A stretch of 64,000 nt of DNA. It comes from Williamsia sp. 1138 (GTDB lineage Bacteria > Actinomycetota > Actinomycetes > Mycobacteriales > Mycobacteriaceae). How positions within the stretch are numbered: position 1 is the first letter of the stretch; the number at the start of each line of letters is the position of its first letter. This document shows, in pieces, positions 1-12,334 of this stretch. The translations under genes and the position numbers were made by a program. The stretch covers positions 247,135 to 311,134 of the forward strand of contig NZ_MJEJ02000051.1 of the NCBI RefSeq assembly GCF_002095435.2, in the 5' to 3' direction. A model generated the notes under the pieces. That model searched no databases, was not told the origin of the DNA, and saw only the letters and a program-made list of their open reading frames with translations.

Positions 1-712
1 TCACAGAGAGGACCTTGACCGTCACGTCGGCCTGGTCACCACTGTGGTCGCCGGCGACCAACGTGCTCGTGAAGGTCTTTTCCTCGCCGGACTTGAGTCC
101 GATCAGGGCCTCGTCCAGCCCGTCGATGAGCTCACCGGAACCGACCTCATGGGAGAGTCCGCTGGTGGCGGCTTCCTCGACCTCTTTGCCGTCGATGGTG
201 GCGGACAGGTCGATGGAGACGAAGTCGCCATCGGCAACCGGACGATCGACACCGGTGAGGGTGCCGAAGCGGGCACGCAGTGCCTGCAGTTGCTCGTCGA
301 CGGCCTCGTCGGCGACCTCCAAGGGCTCGACCTCGATCTCGAGAGTCGAGTAATCCGGCAGCTCGATGTCGGGGCGGACGTCGACCTCGGCCGTGAAGGT
401 GATGCTCTTGCCGTACTCGAGCTCTGCGAGGTCGATCTCCGGCTGACCGATCGCCTTGATATCGGTCTCGTCGACGGCCTCGCTGTACTTCGCGGGAAGC
501 GCTTCGTTGACGACCTGCGCCAGCACTGCGTCGCGGCCGACACGGGCCTCGATGAGCTTGGCCGGGGCCTTGCCGGGACGGAACCCGGGGATCCGGATGT
601 CGCGGGCCAGCGTCTTGTAGGTGCGGGCGAATTCCGGCTCCAGTTCCTCGAACGGAACCTCGACGTTGAGTTTGACCCGCGTCGGGCTGATCTGCTCGAC
701 GGTGCTCTTCAC
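1..712 (-). CDS. tig: Trigger factor (N-terminal part, runs off the left edge)
   Basis: Ribosome-associated peptidyl-prolyl isomerase and chaperone that meets nascent chains at the exit tunnel. The visible 237 codons begin at a GTG (710-712) with an AGGGAG ribosome site six bases upstream, and read [19 protein letters not shown]. The ribosome-binding domain carries the signature [17 protein letters not shown] at about residues 43-59. It is followed by the start of the FKBP-type PPIase domain ([17 protein letters not shown]) and the conserved [17 protein letters not shown] segment. The C-terminal arm lies outside the window. The usual family length is about 450 residues, so roughly half is present. 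It lies next to tRNA-Pro as in mycobacteria. Confidence 0.95.
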   Translation of the reverse strand, partial: MKSTVEQISPTRVKLNVEVPFEELEPEFARTYKTLARDIRIPGFRPGKAPAKLIEARVGRDAVLAQVVNEALPAKYSEAVDETDIKAIGQPEIDLAELEYGKSITFTAEVDVRPDIELPDYSTLEIEVEPLEVADEAVDEQLQALRARFGTLTGVDRPVADGDFVSIDLSATIDGKEVEEAATSGLSHEVGSGELIDGLDEALIGLKSGEEKTFTSTLVAGDHSGDQADVTVKVLSV

Positions 713-741
713 TTGACTCCCTTTATTGCTGTTCTCGTGAG

Positions 742-815
742 TCGGGATGACAGGATTCGAACCTGCGACCCTCCGCTCCCAAAGCGGATGCGCTACCAAG
801 CTGCGCCACATCCCG
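742..815 (-). tRNA. tRNA-Pro (anticodon TGG)
   Basis: A 74-base cloverleaf on the minus strand. The acceptor stem CGGGATG pairs with CATCCCG, the anticodon stem is TCCGC/GCGGA around loop TTTGGGA, and the T-loop is GTTCGAATC. The discriminator is A and CCA is not encoded. It sits just upstream of tig. Confidence 0.95.
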
Positions 816-1014
816 TGTAGGTCGTTCTGCCGCGTCCGGCGGCGCCTGCAGAACCGAACGCAAATACTACGTGCCAGCTCGCCCCGCACCTAAACCGGTG
901 ACTCACATCGGCTCGAACACCCCCGTTTCCAGCCGATTTCTGATCGGCGGGCACGAGGCGGTACAGTCCTTTTCGCAGCGACAGCAATGGCGATCCCACT
1001 GATGTCGTATGCAC

Positions 1015-1085
1015 GCGGGTGTAGCTCAATGGTAGAGCCCTAGTCTTCCAAACTAGCTACGCGGGTTCGATTCCCGTCACCCGCT
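1015..1085 (+). tRNA. tRNA-Gly (anticodon TCC)
   Basis: A 71-base cloverleaf. The acceptor stem GCGGGTG pairs with CACCCGC, the D-arm is GCTC/GAGC, the anticodon stem CTAGT/ACTAG encloses loop CTTCCAA, and the T-arm is GCGGG/CCCGT. The discriminator is T and CCA is not encoded. A Rho-independent terminator follows after nine bases. Confidence 0.95.
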
Positions 1086-1093
1086 CAATCCGC

Positions 1094-1130
1094 GAAAGCC
1101 CCGGTCAGAGCATTGCTCGCCGGGGCTTTC
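1094..1130 (+). terminator. Intrinsic terminator after tRNA-Gly
   Basis: A perfect 11-bp stem, GAAAGCCCCGG with CCGGGGCTTTC, encloses a 15-base loop directly after tRNA-Gly. The downstream T tract is poor, as is common in high-GC actinobacteria. Confidence 0.75.
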
Positions 1131-1273
1131 GTCGTCTGAACACCCGCCTGGCGGGGTGAGCCCGTCGGCAACATAACTCGACTTGTTGACAGCGTGAGCG
1201 GCGCCATGTTTCATTTCGGTCACGTCGACGGGGAGGCCGACGGAATCTGTCGATCCGATGCCCCGGAGGCGAA

Positions 1274-2545
1274 GTGTCCGTGAGAAGTGCCCCTGTGTCC
1301 GACCGTGTGCGACCGCGGCGCGCCGTCCACCGCGTTCGCTTGCTGACCACCACCTCGGCCATCGTGGCGATGGCGCTGGCGGTGCTGGCAGTCACGCCGG
1401 GCATCGCGAACGCCGACGAGGCGGCCCTGCCGACGCCGCTGGCGGATCCGTTCTACGCTGCGCCGGCGAACCTCGGCGACTACGCCAACGGCGCGATCGT
1501 CGCCGAGCGCAAGATGCCGAACCCGCCCGGATTAAGTGACCTCGACACCTGGCAGCTCAAGTTCCGCAGCACAGACATGTACGCGCGGCCCATCGCGGCG
1601 GTCACCACCCTCCTGCTGCCGAAAAACCGGCGGGTCGATGCACCGGTTCTGAGTTTTCAGGACATCGTCAACGCACTCGGTCTCGAGTGCGCCCCATCGC
1701 GCACTCTGTTCACGCAGACGAACAGCCTCACGGCACGCCAGGTCCCCGCATTGGGCGGACTGCTCGCGCAAGGCTGGGTGATCGCGGTCCCCGATCATCT
1801 CGGCCCCCGCAGTGCCTATGGCGCCGCCCAGCTCGGCGGGCGCATCACCCTCGACGGCATCAAAGCGGCGCAGAACCTGCGCACCGCGAACATCTCACGC
1901 AGCCCTGTGGGCCTCATCGGTTACTCCGGCGGCGGCATGGCGACCGCGTGGGCTGCAGCCCTGGCACCGACCTATGCGCCCGACCTCGACCTTGCAGGCA
2001 GCGCTTACGGCGGTGCGCCGATGAACCTCATCAAGATGGCCGAGGGACTCGGCTACAACAAGCCGCACCCGGCGTTCGGGCTCGCGTACGCGGCCGCCGT
2101 CGGCCTGTCTCGCGAGTACCCGAACGAGATCGAGATGTGGGACAACCTCACCCCGCTCGGCCGATCGATGTACCTGCAGATGCAGAATGCCTGTACCACC
2201 GAGATCCTGGAGATCGGTGAAGATCACAGCGCCGATGAGATGACTCCCGACGTGAAGGTGTTCGACGATCCGGTCGCACGCAGGGTGGTCGCGGCCAACG
2301 GTCTCGACGCCTACCCAGGCGTTCCCAACTCACCCGTGTTCGAATGGCACAGTCCCACAGACGAACTCATTCCAGTCGATTCGATTGTCGCGACCAACGA
2401 CCGCTACTGCCGGGCCGGGGTCCGCGTGACCAGCTTGTCGACGCCCGCCCCCAACCACGTGGCCGCCTATCCCCTGGGCCTTCCCGGCGCTTTCCAGTGG
2501 CTCAGCGATCGATTCGCGGGCGCAGGGGCGCCCAGTACATGCTGA
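1274..2545 (+). CDS. Secreted lipase/esterase of the secretory lipase (LIP) family
   Basis: A predicted exported alpha/beta-hydrolase of 423 residues acting on acyl esters outside the cytoplasm. The N-terminus has a basic stretch ([12 protein letters not shown]) and a hydrophobic core ending near [11 protein letters not shown] at about residues 39-49, a typical Sec signal peptide with cleavage after ANA. The nucleophile elbow GYSGGG lies near residue 216. The family layout of an extended N-terminal arm, [15 protein letters not shown] and a late [12 protein letters not shown] segment containing the acid matches secretory lipases (PF03583), as found in mycolata. The start is GTG at 1274; a GTG six bases downstream is also possible. 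It is monocistronic, and the substrate cannot be told from the sequence. Confidence 0.85.
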   Translation: MSVRSAPVSDRVRPRRAVHRVRLLTTTSAIVAMALAVLAVTPGIANADEAALPTPLADPFYAAPANLGDYANGAIVAERKMPNPPGLSDLDTWQLKFRSTDMYARPIAAVTTLLLPKNRRVDAPVLSFQDIVNALGLECAPSRTLFTQTNSLTARQVPALGGLLAQGWVIAVPDHLGPRSAYGAAQLGGRITLDGIKAAQNLRTANISRSPVGLIGYSGGGMATAWAAALAPTYAPDLDLAGSAYGGAPMNLIKMAEGLGYNKPHPAFGLAYAAAVGLSREYPNEIEMWDNLTPLGRSMYLQMQNACTTEILEIGEDHSADEMTPDVKVFDDPVARRVVAANGLDAYPGVPNSPVFEWHSPTDELIPVDSIVATNDRYCRAGVRVTSLSTPAPNHVAAYPLGLPGAFQWLSDRFAGAGAPSTC

Positions 2546-2711
2546 GACATCGGTCACGTTTGGGCGCATGTCCAAACCCATCCGTCACATCAGCAACTCC
2601 AGTCACAGATGCGCATTTTCCGTTTGGCACCTGGGGTCCCTCATGCAACTATTGAATCCGCGCTTTCGGGGAGCGTACCGAAGAACGTCGCCAACGTTAG
2701 GGTTCAACATA

Positions 2712-3407
2712 GTGTCGACCAACAAGCTCGCCCGCGGTAGCTCCTTCGGGCGCACCGTCACCCGCCTTGTGGCCGCCGTTCTCGGCGTCATCGTCGTGAC
2801 GCTGGCCATTCCGGCCACCGCGTCCGCGCAACCCGCACCCACCATTCCCGGACTGCCCGGCGTACCGCTGCCGACCATCCCCGGAGTCTTCACCCCGGCC
2901 CCGGCACCGCCCGTGGCGCCATCCACCCCGGAGCCGGCGCCTGAGCCGCCGAAGCCGGTCGAGCCCGCACCCCCGGTCGCCACCACGACCGGCTGGGTCG
3001 CACTCGCCGACGACGCCACCCATCAGATGACCATCTGGCAGGACGGCAAGGTCGTACGCACGATGCCCATCTCGATGGGCTCGAACGACCACCCGACCCC
3101 GAACGGCACGTACTACACCAAGGAGAAGTACCGCGACATGTACATGGATTCGTCCACGTACGGCGTCCCGGTCGACTCGGCCGAGGGGTACCGCACCTAC
3201 GTCGAGTACGCGGTCCGTATGTCGTGGGATGGCATCTTCGTCCATGGCGCACCGTGGTCGGTAGAACAGCAGGGCAACACCAACGTGAGCCACGGTTGCA
3301 TCAACCTCAGCCCTGAGAACGCACAGTTCGTCTACGAGAACTTCCCCGAGGGCACCCCGATCGTGGTGCAGGGCACCATCGGCGGACAGTACGTTCCCGG
3401 AAGCTAG
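2712..3407 (+). CDS. Secreted L,D-transpeptidase (YkuD domain)
   Basis: Cross-links peptidoglycan stems 3-to-3 outside the membrane. The chosen GTG start gives 231 residues, a clean signal peptide ([23 protein letters not shown] region) and then a Pro-rich linker of about 70 residues ([32 protein letters not shown]). The YkuD domain has the catalytic signature IFVHGAPWS followed by [12 protein letters not shown] with the active-site cysteine. The frame stays open upstream to 2568 and an ATG at 2643 is an alternative, but both put extra residues before the signal peptide. Unlike LdtB at 38672 it has no lipobox and no Ig-like domains, so the linker probably lets the domain reach into the wall. 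Confidence 0.88.
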   Translation: MSTNKLARGSSFGRTVTRLVAAVLGVIVVTLAIPATASAQPAPTIPGLPGVPLPTIPGVFTPAPAPPVAPSTPEPAPEPPKPVEPAPPVATTTGWVALADDATHQMTIWQDGKVVRTMPISMGSNDHPTPNGTYYTKEKYRDMYMDSSTYGVPVDSAEGYRTYVEYAVRMSWDGIFVHGAPWSVEQQGNTNVSHGCINLSPENAQFVYENFPEGTPIVVQGTIGGQYVPGS

Positions 3408-3429
3408 ATTCACCCCGAGCAGAACAGAG

Positions 3430-3459
3430 AACGGCGCCGAGGATTTTCTCGGCGCCGTT
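3430..3459. terminator. Bidirectional hairpin between convergent genes
   Basis: A perfect 12-bp stem AACGGCGCCGAG with CTCGGCGCCGTT and loop GATTTT lies between the transpeptidase stop (3407) and the sthA stop (3479), which converge. It has no T tract, so it would be a mycobacterial-style I-shaped terminator in both directions. Confidence 0.7.
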
Positions 3460-3478
3460 CCTCGTTGCGGTCGGGGCT

Positions 3479-4915
3479 CTACTCCGCGCCGAGCTCGTAG
3501 CCGTTGCCGGCACCGGTGACCCGCGCGATGGCCCGCATCTTGTTCACGGCGTCGAGGGCGGCGACCTTGTATCCCTCCGCCAGCGTCGGATAGTTGAACA
3601 CCGCGTCGACGAGGTAGTCGATGGTCCCGCCACATCCCATCACCGTCTGACCGATGTGCACGAGCTCGGCGGCGTTGGAGCCGAAGACATGCACGCCCAG
3701 GATGCTGCGATCCTGCGCATCGACCAACAACTTGAGCATCCCGTAGGCGTCGCCCATGATGGCTCCCCTGGCCAACTCGCGATATCGGGCGACCCCCACC
3801 TCGAACGGCACGTTCGCAGCGGTCAACTCATCCTCGGTCTTTCCGACAAAGCTGATCTCCGGGATCGAGTAGATACCGATCGGGTGCTTCGACGAGTCCG
3901 TCTCACCGACGGGTTCACCGAACGCGTCGTACGCGGCCCGGCGTCCCTGCTCCATCGCCGTCGAAGCGAGCGCTGGGAAGCCGATGACGTCACCGACGGC
4001 ATAGATGTGCGGAACGGCGGTGCGGAAACAGTCGTTCACCTCCAGGCGGCCTCGGTTGTCGCCTTCCAGACCTGCCGCCGCGACCCCGAGTTCCTCGGTG
4101 ACCCCTTGTCGACCTGCCGAATACAGCACGGTGTCGGCCGGGATCTTCTTTCCTGACTCGAGAATCGTCACCGTGCCCGATGTGTGTTTCTCGACCATCT
4201 TGACCGACTCCCCGAAACGGAACGTCACCCCGCGGTCACGCAGCTGATACTGCAAGGCCTCGACGATCTCACGGTCGACGAAGTCGAGCATGCTGACGCG
4301 ACGCTCGACGACGGTCACCTTGGTCCCGAGCGCGGCGAACATCGAGGCGTATTCGATCCCGATCACCCCGGCGCCTACCACCACCATGGACTGCGGCACC
4401 CGGTTCATCCCGAGGATCTGGTCGGAGTCGACGATGGTCGCGCCGTCGAATTCGACACTCGCCGGCCGGGCGGGCTTGGTCCCGACCGCGATCACCGCAT
4501 GGTCGAACGTGATGTTCTTGTGGTCGCCCCCTGTCGATTCGACCTCGATCTCGTGCGGACCGAGGAACCTCGCGTTGCCGATGAGCAGAGCAACCCGGTT
4601 GCGCGACAACTGGTTCTGGATGACGTCGATCTCTTTGCCGACGACGTGCGAGGTGCGTGCCGAGAGATCGCCGACGGTGATGTCGGTCTTGAGCCGGTAC
4701 GACTGGCCGTAGAGTTCACGCTGGTTGAGACCCGTGAGATAGAGCACCGCCTCGCGCATGGTCTTCGACGGAATGGTGCCGGTGTTGATGCACACTCCAC
4801 CGACCATGTCCCGACGCTCGATCACGGCGGCCTTCTTACCGAGCTTGGCGGCGGCGATTGCCGCCTTCTGTCCGGCAGGGCCCGAGCCGATGACAACTAG
4901 ATCGTAGTGATCCAC
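3479..4915 (-). CDS. sthA: Soluble pyridine nucleotide transhydrogenase (Si-specific)
   Basis: FAD enzyme moving hydride between NADPH and NAD+, balancing cytosolic cofactors. The 478 residues start at GTG 4915 ([20 protein letters not shown]) with GGGAG about ten bases upstream; the frame extends to 4978 without family similarity. The FAD-binding GxGPAG motif is at residues 10-15, the second GxGxxG ([20 protein letters not shown]) is in the NAD domain, and a C-terminal dimerisation domain follows. The redox-disulfide site of lipoamide dehydrogenase (CxxxxC) reads [10 protein letters not shown] here, with the second cysteine replaced by threonine. That is the mark of SthA rather than Lpd. It is transcribed alone and converges on the L,D-transpeptidase. 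Confidence 0.93.
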   Translation of the reverse strand: MDHYDLVVIGSGPAGQKAAIAAAKLGKKAAVIERRDMVGGVCINTGTIPSKTMREAVLYLTGLNQRELYGQSYRLKTDITVGDLSARTSHVVGKEIDVIQNQLSRNRVALLIGNARFLGPHEIEVESTGGDHKNITFDHAVIAVGTKPARPASVEFDGATIVDSDQILGMNRVPQSMVVVGAGVIGIEYASMFAALGTKVTVVERRVSMLDFVDREIVEALQYQLRDRGVTFRFGESVKMVEKHTSGTVTILESGKKIPADTVLYSAGRQGVTEELGVAAAGLEGDNRGRLEVNDCFRTAVPHIYAVGDVIGFPALASTAMEQGRRAAYDAFGEPVGETDSSKHPIGIYSIPEISFVGKTEDELTAANVPFEVGVARYRELARGAIMGDAYGMLKLLVDAQDRSILGVHVFGSNAAELVHIGQTVMGCGGTIDYLVDAVFNYPTLAEGYKVAALDAVNKMRAIARVTGAGNGYELGAE

Positions 4916-5034
4916 GATTATTTCTCCCAGGGGTTGATCGTTCTGCGAATCAGTGTCGCCCACCTGGGCCCGCCGCACATTTCAGACGGGTGAATTGTTA
5001 CCGGCGCCGACGAGAACCGGCGGCTCATCAGTGA

Positions 5035-5895
5035 TCAGGCGGCACCCAGATCCGCAGCGTGCACGGCCCTGAACGTCGCTTGTACCTGAAGCCACTGGAC
5101 CAGGGTCTGACATCCGGTCAGCTCACTGCCGACCATCGGCTCCGCGGCATACGCGGTGTGTCGGCCCCCTCGACGGTTGACCACCTTCAGGCCGCCGAGC
5201 ATCAGACGAGCCGGAAGGTAGCCCGCTATCTCCACCGCCACCACCCGCAGACGCTGTATGTCCTTGCGCCATTGCCTCGGGCGTATCGAGGTACGCGCCG
5301 CGTTCTGGAAACTGTTGCTGGTCAGCACCTGCCAGAGGCTACGCAGCCAGCCGCGCAGATCACGTACGGACAAAGCCGCGGTCAGATCTGCGACGTCGCG
5401 GAGAAACGAGTCGTCGCTGGCGTTGCAGATGACATCGTCAGGGTCGGCGATCCACAGTGCGGGCAGCTCGCGCGGCAGCGGTGCACCCGGTCCCGCCAGC
5501 CCGAAACCATCGCATCCGTCGACCGCGCCGGGAGGCTGATGAGGGTCGGCGACAAATCCCGCCGCCACCACGCCACTGTGAAGGAGTCCATCGCGAGCCA
5601 GTAGTTCCCTGATCACGACGCAACCCTGCGAGTAGCCGATCAGCATGATCGGGCCCGGGGTCTCGGCGATCGCGGTCGCCAGGTGGTCGACTCCCGTCTG
5701 CACGCTGTCGAGGTAACTCACGCCCCCTGCACTGGGGACTGGACCGTAGCTGGCCGGGTAACCGACCCAACGGCTCACGAATCGGTCATCGAGACGATCG
5801 GTGACGGCGGCCAGCAGGCCGGACACCTCCGACCGGGCATCCCCCGGATACGACTCGCCTGTTCCCCCGACCGTCAACACTGTCACCATGGCCAT
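5035..5895 (-). CDS. Cutinase/PE-PPE-type serine hydrolase
   Basis: An alpha/beta-hydrolase of about 286 residues. The core has the nucleophile motif LIGYSQGCVVIRELL and an early VTVLTVGGTGESYPGD strand-loop, the arrangement in actinobacterial cutinase-like and PE-PPE domain hydrolases and phage lysin B esterases. The acid and histidine are probably in ALWIADPDDVICN and GRHTAYAAEP. No signal peptide is seen, so it may act in the cytoplasm or be exported by another route. The start was taken at the ATG reading MAMVTVLTVGG; ATG 5889 or TTG 5916 is possible. The substrate is unknown. Confidence 0.75.
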   Translation of the reverse strand: MAMVTVLTVGGTGESYPGDARSEVSGLLAAVTDRLDDRFVSRWVGYPASYGPVPSAGGVSYLDSVQTGVDHLATAIAETPGPIMLIGYSQGCVVIRELLARDGLLHSGVVAAGFVADPHQPPGAVDGCDGFGLAGPGAPLPRELPALWIADPDDVICNASDDSFLRDVADLTAALSVRDLRGWLRSLWQVLTSNSFQNAARTSIRPRQWRKDIQRLRVVAVEIAGYLPARLMLGGLKVVNRRGGRHTAYAAEPMVGSELTGCQTLVQWLQVQATFRAVHAADLGAA

Positions 5896-5952
5896 CCGTC
5901 CATTGTGACGGCGCAACCTGAGGTCGACCTGAGGTCACGCTGAGGTGGTGGC

Positions 5953-6750
5953 TCACATCGGCTGACAGGTCGGGCACCAATAGACCTTGCGCGCCACCAT
6001 CTCACCCATCAACACCTCGGTGCCGCAGACGCGACAGGGTTCTCCGGCACGCCGATACACATAGGTACGCGGCCGGCCGGGGCCGTACGCCGGCGCACCG
6101 TGATCGTCCGCGGGCCGCACGACGTGCATCTTGCCGCGGCGAACCCCGATCGCCATGAGTGTCACCAGATCGTCCCAGAGGCCGTCCCACTCGCTGCGAT
6201 CGACGGATATACCAGGACGATGCGGATTGATGTTGGCGCGAAACAACACCTCGGCCCGGTAGACGTTCCCGACGCCGGCCAGCACCTTCTGATCCATCAC
6301 CAGCGCGCCGATCGCTTTGCGCGACTTGCTGATCGCCGACCAGGCGACCTCGGGTTCGGCGTCTGTGCGCAGGGGGTCCGGCCCCAGTCTGGCGGTGAGG
6401 GCGAGAAGATCCTCGGGCGTGTACAGCTCGCAGGCCGTCGGTCCCCGCAGGTCCGTGCCGTAGTCATCGGACTCTATCCGCATCCGCACCTGGCCCACCG
6501 GCGCGGGCAGCGGTGCCTTTCCGTCGGAGAACGACCCGTACAGACCGAGGTGCACGTGCACGAGGTCGCCGCTACGGTAGCGATGGATGAGGTGCTTGCC
6601 CCACGCCTCGGCACCTGCGAACACCTGACCGTCGAGACGCTCGGCCGTCGACGCGAATCGACCTTGCGGACTCGTCACCGACACCGGCCGGCCGGCAAGA
6701 CGACGTTGATGCAGAAGCGCGAGCCGGTGGAGCGTATGTCCTTCGGGCAC
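5953..6750 (-). CDS. nei: Endonuclease VIII-type DNA glycosylase/AP lyase (Nei1, Rv2464c type)
   Basis: Excises oxidised bases, mainly pyrimidines, in base-excision repair. The protein is 265 residues from GTG 6750 (VPEGHTLHRLALLHQRRLAG). After removal of the initiator, Pro-Glu forms the catalytic N-terminus of the Fpg/Nei family. The central helix-two-turn-helix contains KSRKAIGALVMDQKVLAGVG. The C-terminal zinc finger reads CRVCGTEV to YWCPTCQ with four cysteines. The frame upstream of 6750 overlaps rpiB and is not coding. It lies 16 bp after rpiB on the same strand, so the two are probably cotranscribed, as in M. tuberculosis (Rv2465c-Rv2464c). Confidence 0.93.
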   Translation of the reverse strand: MPEGHTLHRLALLHQRRLAGRPVSVTSPQGRFASTAERLDGQVFAGAEAWGKHLIHRYRSGDLVHVHLGLYGSFSDGKAPLPAPVGQVRMRIESDDYGTDLRGPTACELYTPEDLLALTARLGPDPLRTDAEPEVAWSAISKSRKAIGALVMDQKVLAGVGNVYRAEVLFRANINPHRPGISVDRSEWDGLWDDLVTLMAIGVRRGKMHVVRPADDHGAPAYGPGRPRTYVYRRAGEPCRVCGTEVLMGEMVARKVYWCPTCQPM

Positions 6751-6766
6751 AACGTCGCCCGGGAAT

Positions 6767-7240
6767 TCAGTCGCCGGGCAGCGCCGGCGGCGTCCCGGTG
6801 CGCTCGTACTCGGACAGGATGTCGATGCGCCGCTGGTGGCGCGGCTCTTCCGACCACGCCGTCGACACGAATGCGTCGACGATGGCCAGCGCCTCATCCT
6901 TGCTGTGCATCCGTCCGCCGATGCCGATGAGCTGGGCGTTGTTGTGCTGACGCGCGAGCTGCGCGGTCTCCACACTCCAGGCGAGGGCGCAACGGGCGCC
7001 CGGGACCTTGTTCGCGGCGATCTGCTCGCCGTTACCGCTGCCGCCGAGCACGATGCCGAGACTGCCTTCGTCGGCGACGGTCCGGCGCGCAGCCTCGACG
7101 CAGAACGCCGGGTAGTCGTCCAGGGCGTCGTATTCGTGAGCCCCGCAATCGATCACCTCATGTCCTGCAGAGGTCAGATGTTCGGCGATCTGCCCCTTCA
7201 GCTCGAAGCCGGCATGGTCTCCACCCAGATACACGCGCAT
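6767..7240 (-). CDS. rpiB: Ribose-5-phosphate isomerase B
   Basis: Interconverts ribose 5-phosphate and ribulose 5-phosphate in the pentose phosphate pathway. The 157 residues start at ATG 7240 (MRVYLGGDHAGFELK); the upstream extension to 7282 is not conserved-looking. The anion-hole loop reads GIVLGGSGNGEQIAANK. The cysteine base of E. coli RpiB is absent and the following Glu takes its place, the actinobacterial variant. RHNNAQLIGIGGRMH and HQRRIDILSEYE are further family signatures. It is first in a two-gene unit with the DNA glycosylase. Confidence 0.95.
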   Translation of the reverse strand: MRVYLGGDHAGFELKGQIAEHLTSAGHEVIDCGAHEYDALDDYPAFCVEAARRTVADEGSLGIVLGGSGNGEQIAANKVPGARCALAWSVETAQLARQHNNAQLIGIGGRMHSKDEALAIVDAFVSTAWSEEPRHQRRIDILSEYERTGTPPALPGD

Positions 7241-7320
7241 GCCGCCCAGTCTGTCAGAGGTGACGGGTGCAGAGAAAGCCACCCATCACCCGGGGACCGC
7301 GCGGCACTAGATTGGTGCTC

Positions 7321-8367
7321 GTGAATCCACAGCAGCCGCCGGCGTTCGGACCACCGGTCACCAACTGGCTCGCACCCGCGCCCTACGCCGGGCAGCCGCG
7401 GCGCCATCCGTGGGAGATCCCGATGCTGGTCCTGGTGATCCTGGTGGGCGTCGGCGGATATCTCCTGGGGGTGGTGATGGTGTCGCTCGGCTACCTCGAC
7501 ACGTGGTTCATCCTGATCCTCGTCGCGCCGCTGCTGATCTACCTGATCCGTGGTCTGACCTACGCGATGCCGCGGGTCAACGGCGTCAAGATGAGCCCCA
7601 CCCAGTTTCCCGAAGGCCATCAGATGGTGGTCGAGGCAGCCCGACGATTCGGGCTGGAACAAGTGCCCGACGCGTACGTGGTCCTGGGCAACGGCACCAT
7701 CAACGCTTATGCCTCGGGCCACGGCTTTCGCCGGTTCGTGGTGGTGTATTCGGACCTCTTCGAGATCGGCGGTCAGGCCCGCAGCCCGGAAGCCCTCCGT
7801 TTCATCATCGGGCACGAAGTCGGGCACATCGCCGCCGGGCACGTGTCGTACTGGCGCCAACTCGGCTCGGTCGTCGGCATGAACATCCCGGTCCTCGGCC
7901 AGGCCCTGTCCCGGTCGATGGAGTACACGGCGGACAACCACGGTTACTATCACCAGCCGTCGGGATCACCCGGCGCCATCGGCGTCCTCGCAGCGGGTAA
8001 GTACATGCTGACCTCGGTGAGCTTCGACGAGTTCGCCGATCGCGCGACCCACGAAAAAGGGTTCTTCACCTGGGTGACCAACCTGCAGGCAAGCCATCCG
8101 GTTCTCACCTGGCGTGCGGCTGCACTCCGCGACCGGACCGGGGCGGGCCGGATGTTCTTCCGTCCCAAGAACATCGTGCGCGGCATCGGCAGCGGGCACG
8201 TCCAGAAGCTCGCGCCCATCGGGTCACCCCCACAGTTCGGCGGACTGGTGGCACCCGGCCACCCGCCGTACCACCCACCGCAGCAGGCCGCGCCCCGCAC
8301 GCCACCCGGCCCACCGGTCGATCTCCGCAAGCCCGAGACCGACCGGGATGGCGACCAAGGAGTCTGA
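7321..8367 (+). CDS. Membrane-associated M48 family zinc metallopeptidase
   Basis: Predicted membrane protease of about 348 residues. A short Pro-rich cytoplasmic N-terminus precedes two adjacent transmembrane segments (IPMLVLVILVGVGGYLLGVV and DTWFILILVAPLLIYLI). The peptidase domain has HEVGHIAAGH (HExxH zinc site) and the third ligand in SMEYTADNHGY. The C-terminus is Pro/Gly-rich and probably disordered. The start is GTG 7321; GTG 7315 is an in-frame alternative, and no strong ribosome site is seen, so a leaderless transcript is possible. It is divergent from rpiB and converges on the DsbA-like gene with only seven bases between stops. The target is unknown. Confidence 0.87.
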   Translation: MNPQQPPAFGPPVTNWLAPAPYAGQPRRHPWEIPMLVLVILVGVGGYLLGVVMVSLGYLDTWFILILVAPLLIYLIRGLTYAMPRVNGVKMSPTQFPEGHQMVVEAARRFGLEQVPDAYVVLGNGTINAYASGHGFRRFVVVYSDLFEIGGQARSPEALRFIIGHEVGHIAAGHVSYWRQLGSVVGMNIPVLGQALSRSMEYTADNHGYYHQPSGSPGAIGVLAAGKYMLTSVSFDEFADRATHEKGFFTWVTNLQASHPVLTWRAAALRDRTGAGRMFFRPKNIVRGIGSGHVQKLAPIGSPPQFGGLVAPGHPPYHPPQQAAPRTPPGPPVDLRKPETDRDGDQGV

Positions 8368-8374
8368 GCAGCGC

Positions 8375-8986
8375 TCAGTCGAACTGAGGGTCCTCGTTCC
8401 GGCTCCGCTTGAGTTCGTAGAAGTGCGGGTAGCTCGCCAGCGCGACCGACCCGTCCCAGACGCGGCCTGCATCCTCGCCACGCGGAATACGCGAGAGCAC
8501 GGGGCCGAAGAACGCCACATCGTTGATGTGGATCGTCGGGGTTCCCACGTCGTCACCGACCTTGTCCATCCCGGCGTGATGACTCTCGCGGATCACGTCG
8601 TCGAAGGTGGTCTCGTCGGCCGCCTTCGCCCACTCCGCGGGGAGGCCGAGCTCGGCCAGGGCAGCGGGGATGACCTCGTCGAAGTCCTTCACGCCCTTGT
8701 TGTGGATGAGCGTGCCGAACGCCGTGTAGAGCGGCGACAGGATCTCGTCACCCCGCTCGGACTGTGCCTTGGCGATCACCCGTACCGGACGCCACGCGTG
8801 CTTGAGACCCTCCCGGTATTCCTGCGGGACGTCCTTGCCCTCGTTCAGCACGGCCAGGCTCATGATGTGGAAGTTGGTCTCGATGGTCCGGACCTTCTCC
8901 ACCTCGAGGATCCAGCGTGAGGTGATCCAGCACCACGGGCAGAGCGGATCGAACCAGAAATCAACACGATCGATCGAGTCAGTCAT
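8375..8986 (-). CDS. DsbA-family oxidoreductase, mycothiol-dependent (Rv2466c type)
   Basis: A 203-residue thioredoxin-fold protein with an inserted helical domain and no signal peptide, hence cytosolic. The redox motif CPWC is at residues 16-19 within [16 protein letters not shown]. Length, motif and position between rpiB and pepN match M. tuberculosis Rv2466c, known as a mycothiol-dependent reductase that also activates nitro-aromatic prodrugs. The cis-Pro region is [18 protein letters not shown]. It probably reduces thiols or low-molecular-weight oxidants using mycothiol; this function comes from the family and was not seen in the sequence. Confidence 0.88.
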   Translation of the reverse strand: MTDSIDRVDFWFDPLCPWCWITSRWILEVEKVRTIETNFHIMSLAVLNEGKDVPQEYREGLKHAWRPVRVIAKAQSERGDEILSPLYTAFGTLIHNKGVKDFDEVIPAALAELGLPAEWAKAADETTFDDVIRESHHAGMDKVGDDVGTPTIHINDVAFFGPVLSRIPRGEDAGRVWDGSVALASYPHFYELKRSRNEDPQFD

Positions 8987-9167
8987 GCGCAGAACACTCC
9001 TTGTTCAGGGTCGACGTCAGCGTCAACCGATGTGACCATTCACCAAGACCAACAACCGTCGGCCTCCAGCATTCCCGGTCCGGTACACGCGCGCCACCAC
9101 TGCGAGAGGCCATACGGTAGTTGTGTACTGGTCAGCAGGACTTCCCACGAACCTCCACAATTTCACG

Positions 9168-9202
9168 AACATCCGCAATCCACCATCAACATCCGCAATC
9201 CA
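9168..9202 (+). repeat. Short direct repeat upstream of pepN
   Basis: AACATCCGCAATCCA occurs twice (9168-9182 and 9188-9202) with a 20-bp period, about two helical turns, 30-60 bp before the pepN start. It could be a tandem regulator site or chance duplication. Confidence 0.5.
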
Positions 9203-9230
9203 ACATCTCTGCGAAGGCGAGGCAACCCAC

Positions 9231-11798
<2,568 letters not shown>

Positions 11799-11806
11799 GC
11801 CGATAG

Positions 11807-11845
11807 AAAAAGGCGGGGTGACCGAAAGGTCACCCCGCCTTTTTT
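11807..11845. terminator. Strong terminator after pepN
   Basis: A long perfect stem (AAAAGGCGGGGTGACC with GGTCACCCCGCCTTTT), GAAA tetraloop and T run lies between pepN and the convergent DUF5130 gene. It has A and T tracts on the two sides, so it can work in both directions. Confidence 0.92.
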
Positions 11846-11860
11846 CTGGAGTTGAAGAGA

Positions 11861-12334
11861 TCAGCGAATGGTCGCCGCTGCTGCGATGACGCGGATCGCA
11901 GAGATGATGCCGTCGACGAGATCGCCGGAACGGATTCCGGCGATGGCAGCAGTCACACCGAGTTGCGCCACCCGGTCGTTGAGGCGGGCAGCCACCTCTT
12001 TTCCGGAGACGACCACAACGTCTTTGGTGTTGGGAGCAATCGCGATCAGAACCGCATGTTCGGGCTCGGGCGCACTCGGCAGTATGGCGGAAGCGCCCGC
12101 GAAGGCGTCTTCGCCGAGATCACCGATGAACACCGAGAACCGGATGCCGGTCTCGTCGGTCGCGTCGGCGAGCGCTTCGTCCAGCGCCACCAATTCGTCG
12201 GTGTGGAACGGCGGGGTCGCCGGGACGTCACCCGGGAAGCGTGCGGCCGAGACGCGACCGCTCGGAGTCAGCACCGCACCCATCGGGAGCGAATCCGCAT
12301 CGACATTGGACTTGATCAGGTCACCACTTGCCAC
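11861..12334 (-). CDS. DUF5130/TPM-like protein (Rv2468c type)
   Basis: A conserved mycolata protein of 157 residues. FSVFIGDLGEDAFAGAS, AVLIAIAPNTKDVVVVSG and ARLNDRVAQLG resemble the TPM fold (thylakoid/photosystem maturation phosphatase-like). There is no signal peptide or membrane span. The GTG start lies inside the end of the upstream membrane gene (14-bp overlap), so the two are translationally coupled. By position next to pepN it should be the counterpart of M. smegmatis MSMEG_4692, described as a respiratory supercomplex-associated factor (PRSAF1) in cryo-EM structures of the cytochrome bcc-aa3 assembly. That link rests on memory and synteny. Confidence 0.8.
   Translation of the reverse strand: MASGDLIKSNVDADSLPMGAVLTPSGRVSAARFPGDVPATPPFHTDELVALDEALADATDETGIRFSVFIGDLGEDAFAGASAILPSAPEPEHAVLIAIAPNTKDVVVVSGKEVAARLNDRVAQLGVTAAIAGIRSGDLVDGIISAIRVIAAAATIR

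Noticed and set aside
44..820. 258-codon plus-strand frame over tig and tRNA-Pro
   Set aside because: It is antisense to tig and reads through a tRNA gene; the minus strand matches trigger factor along its whole length.
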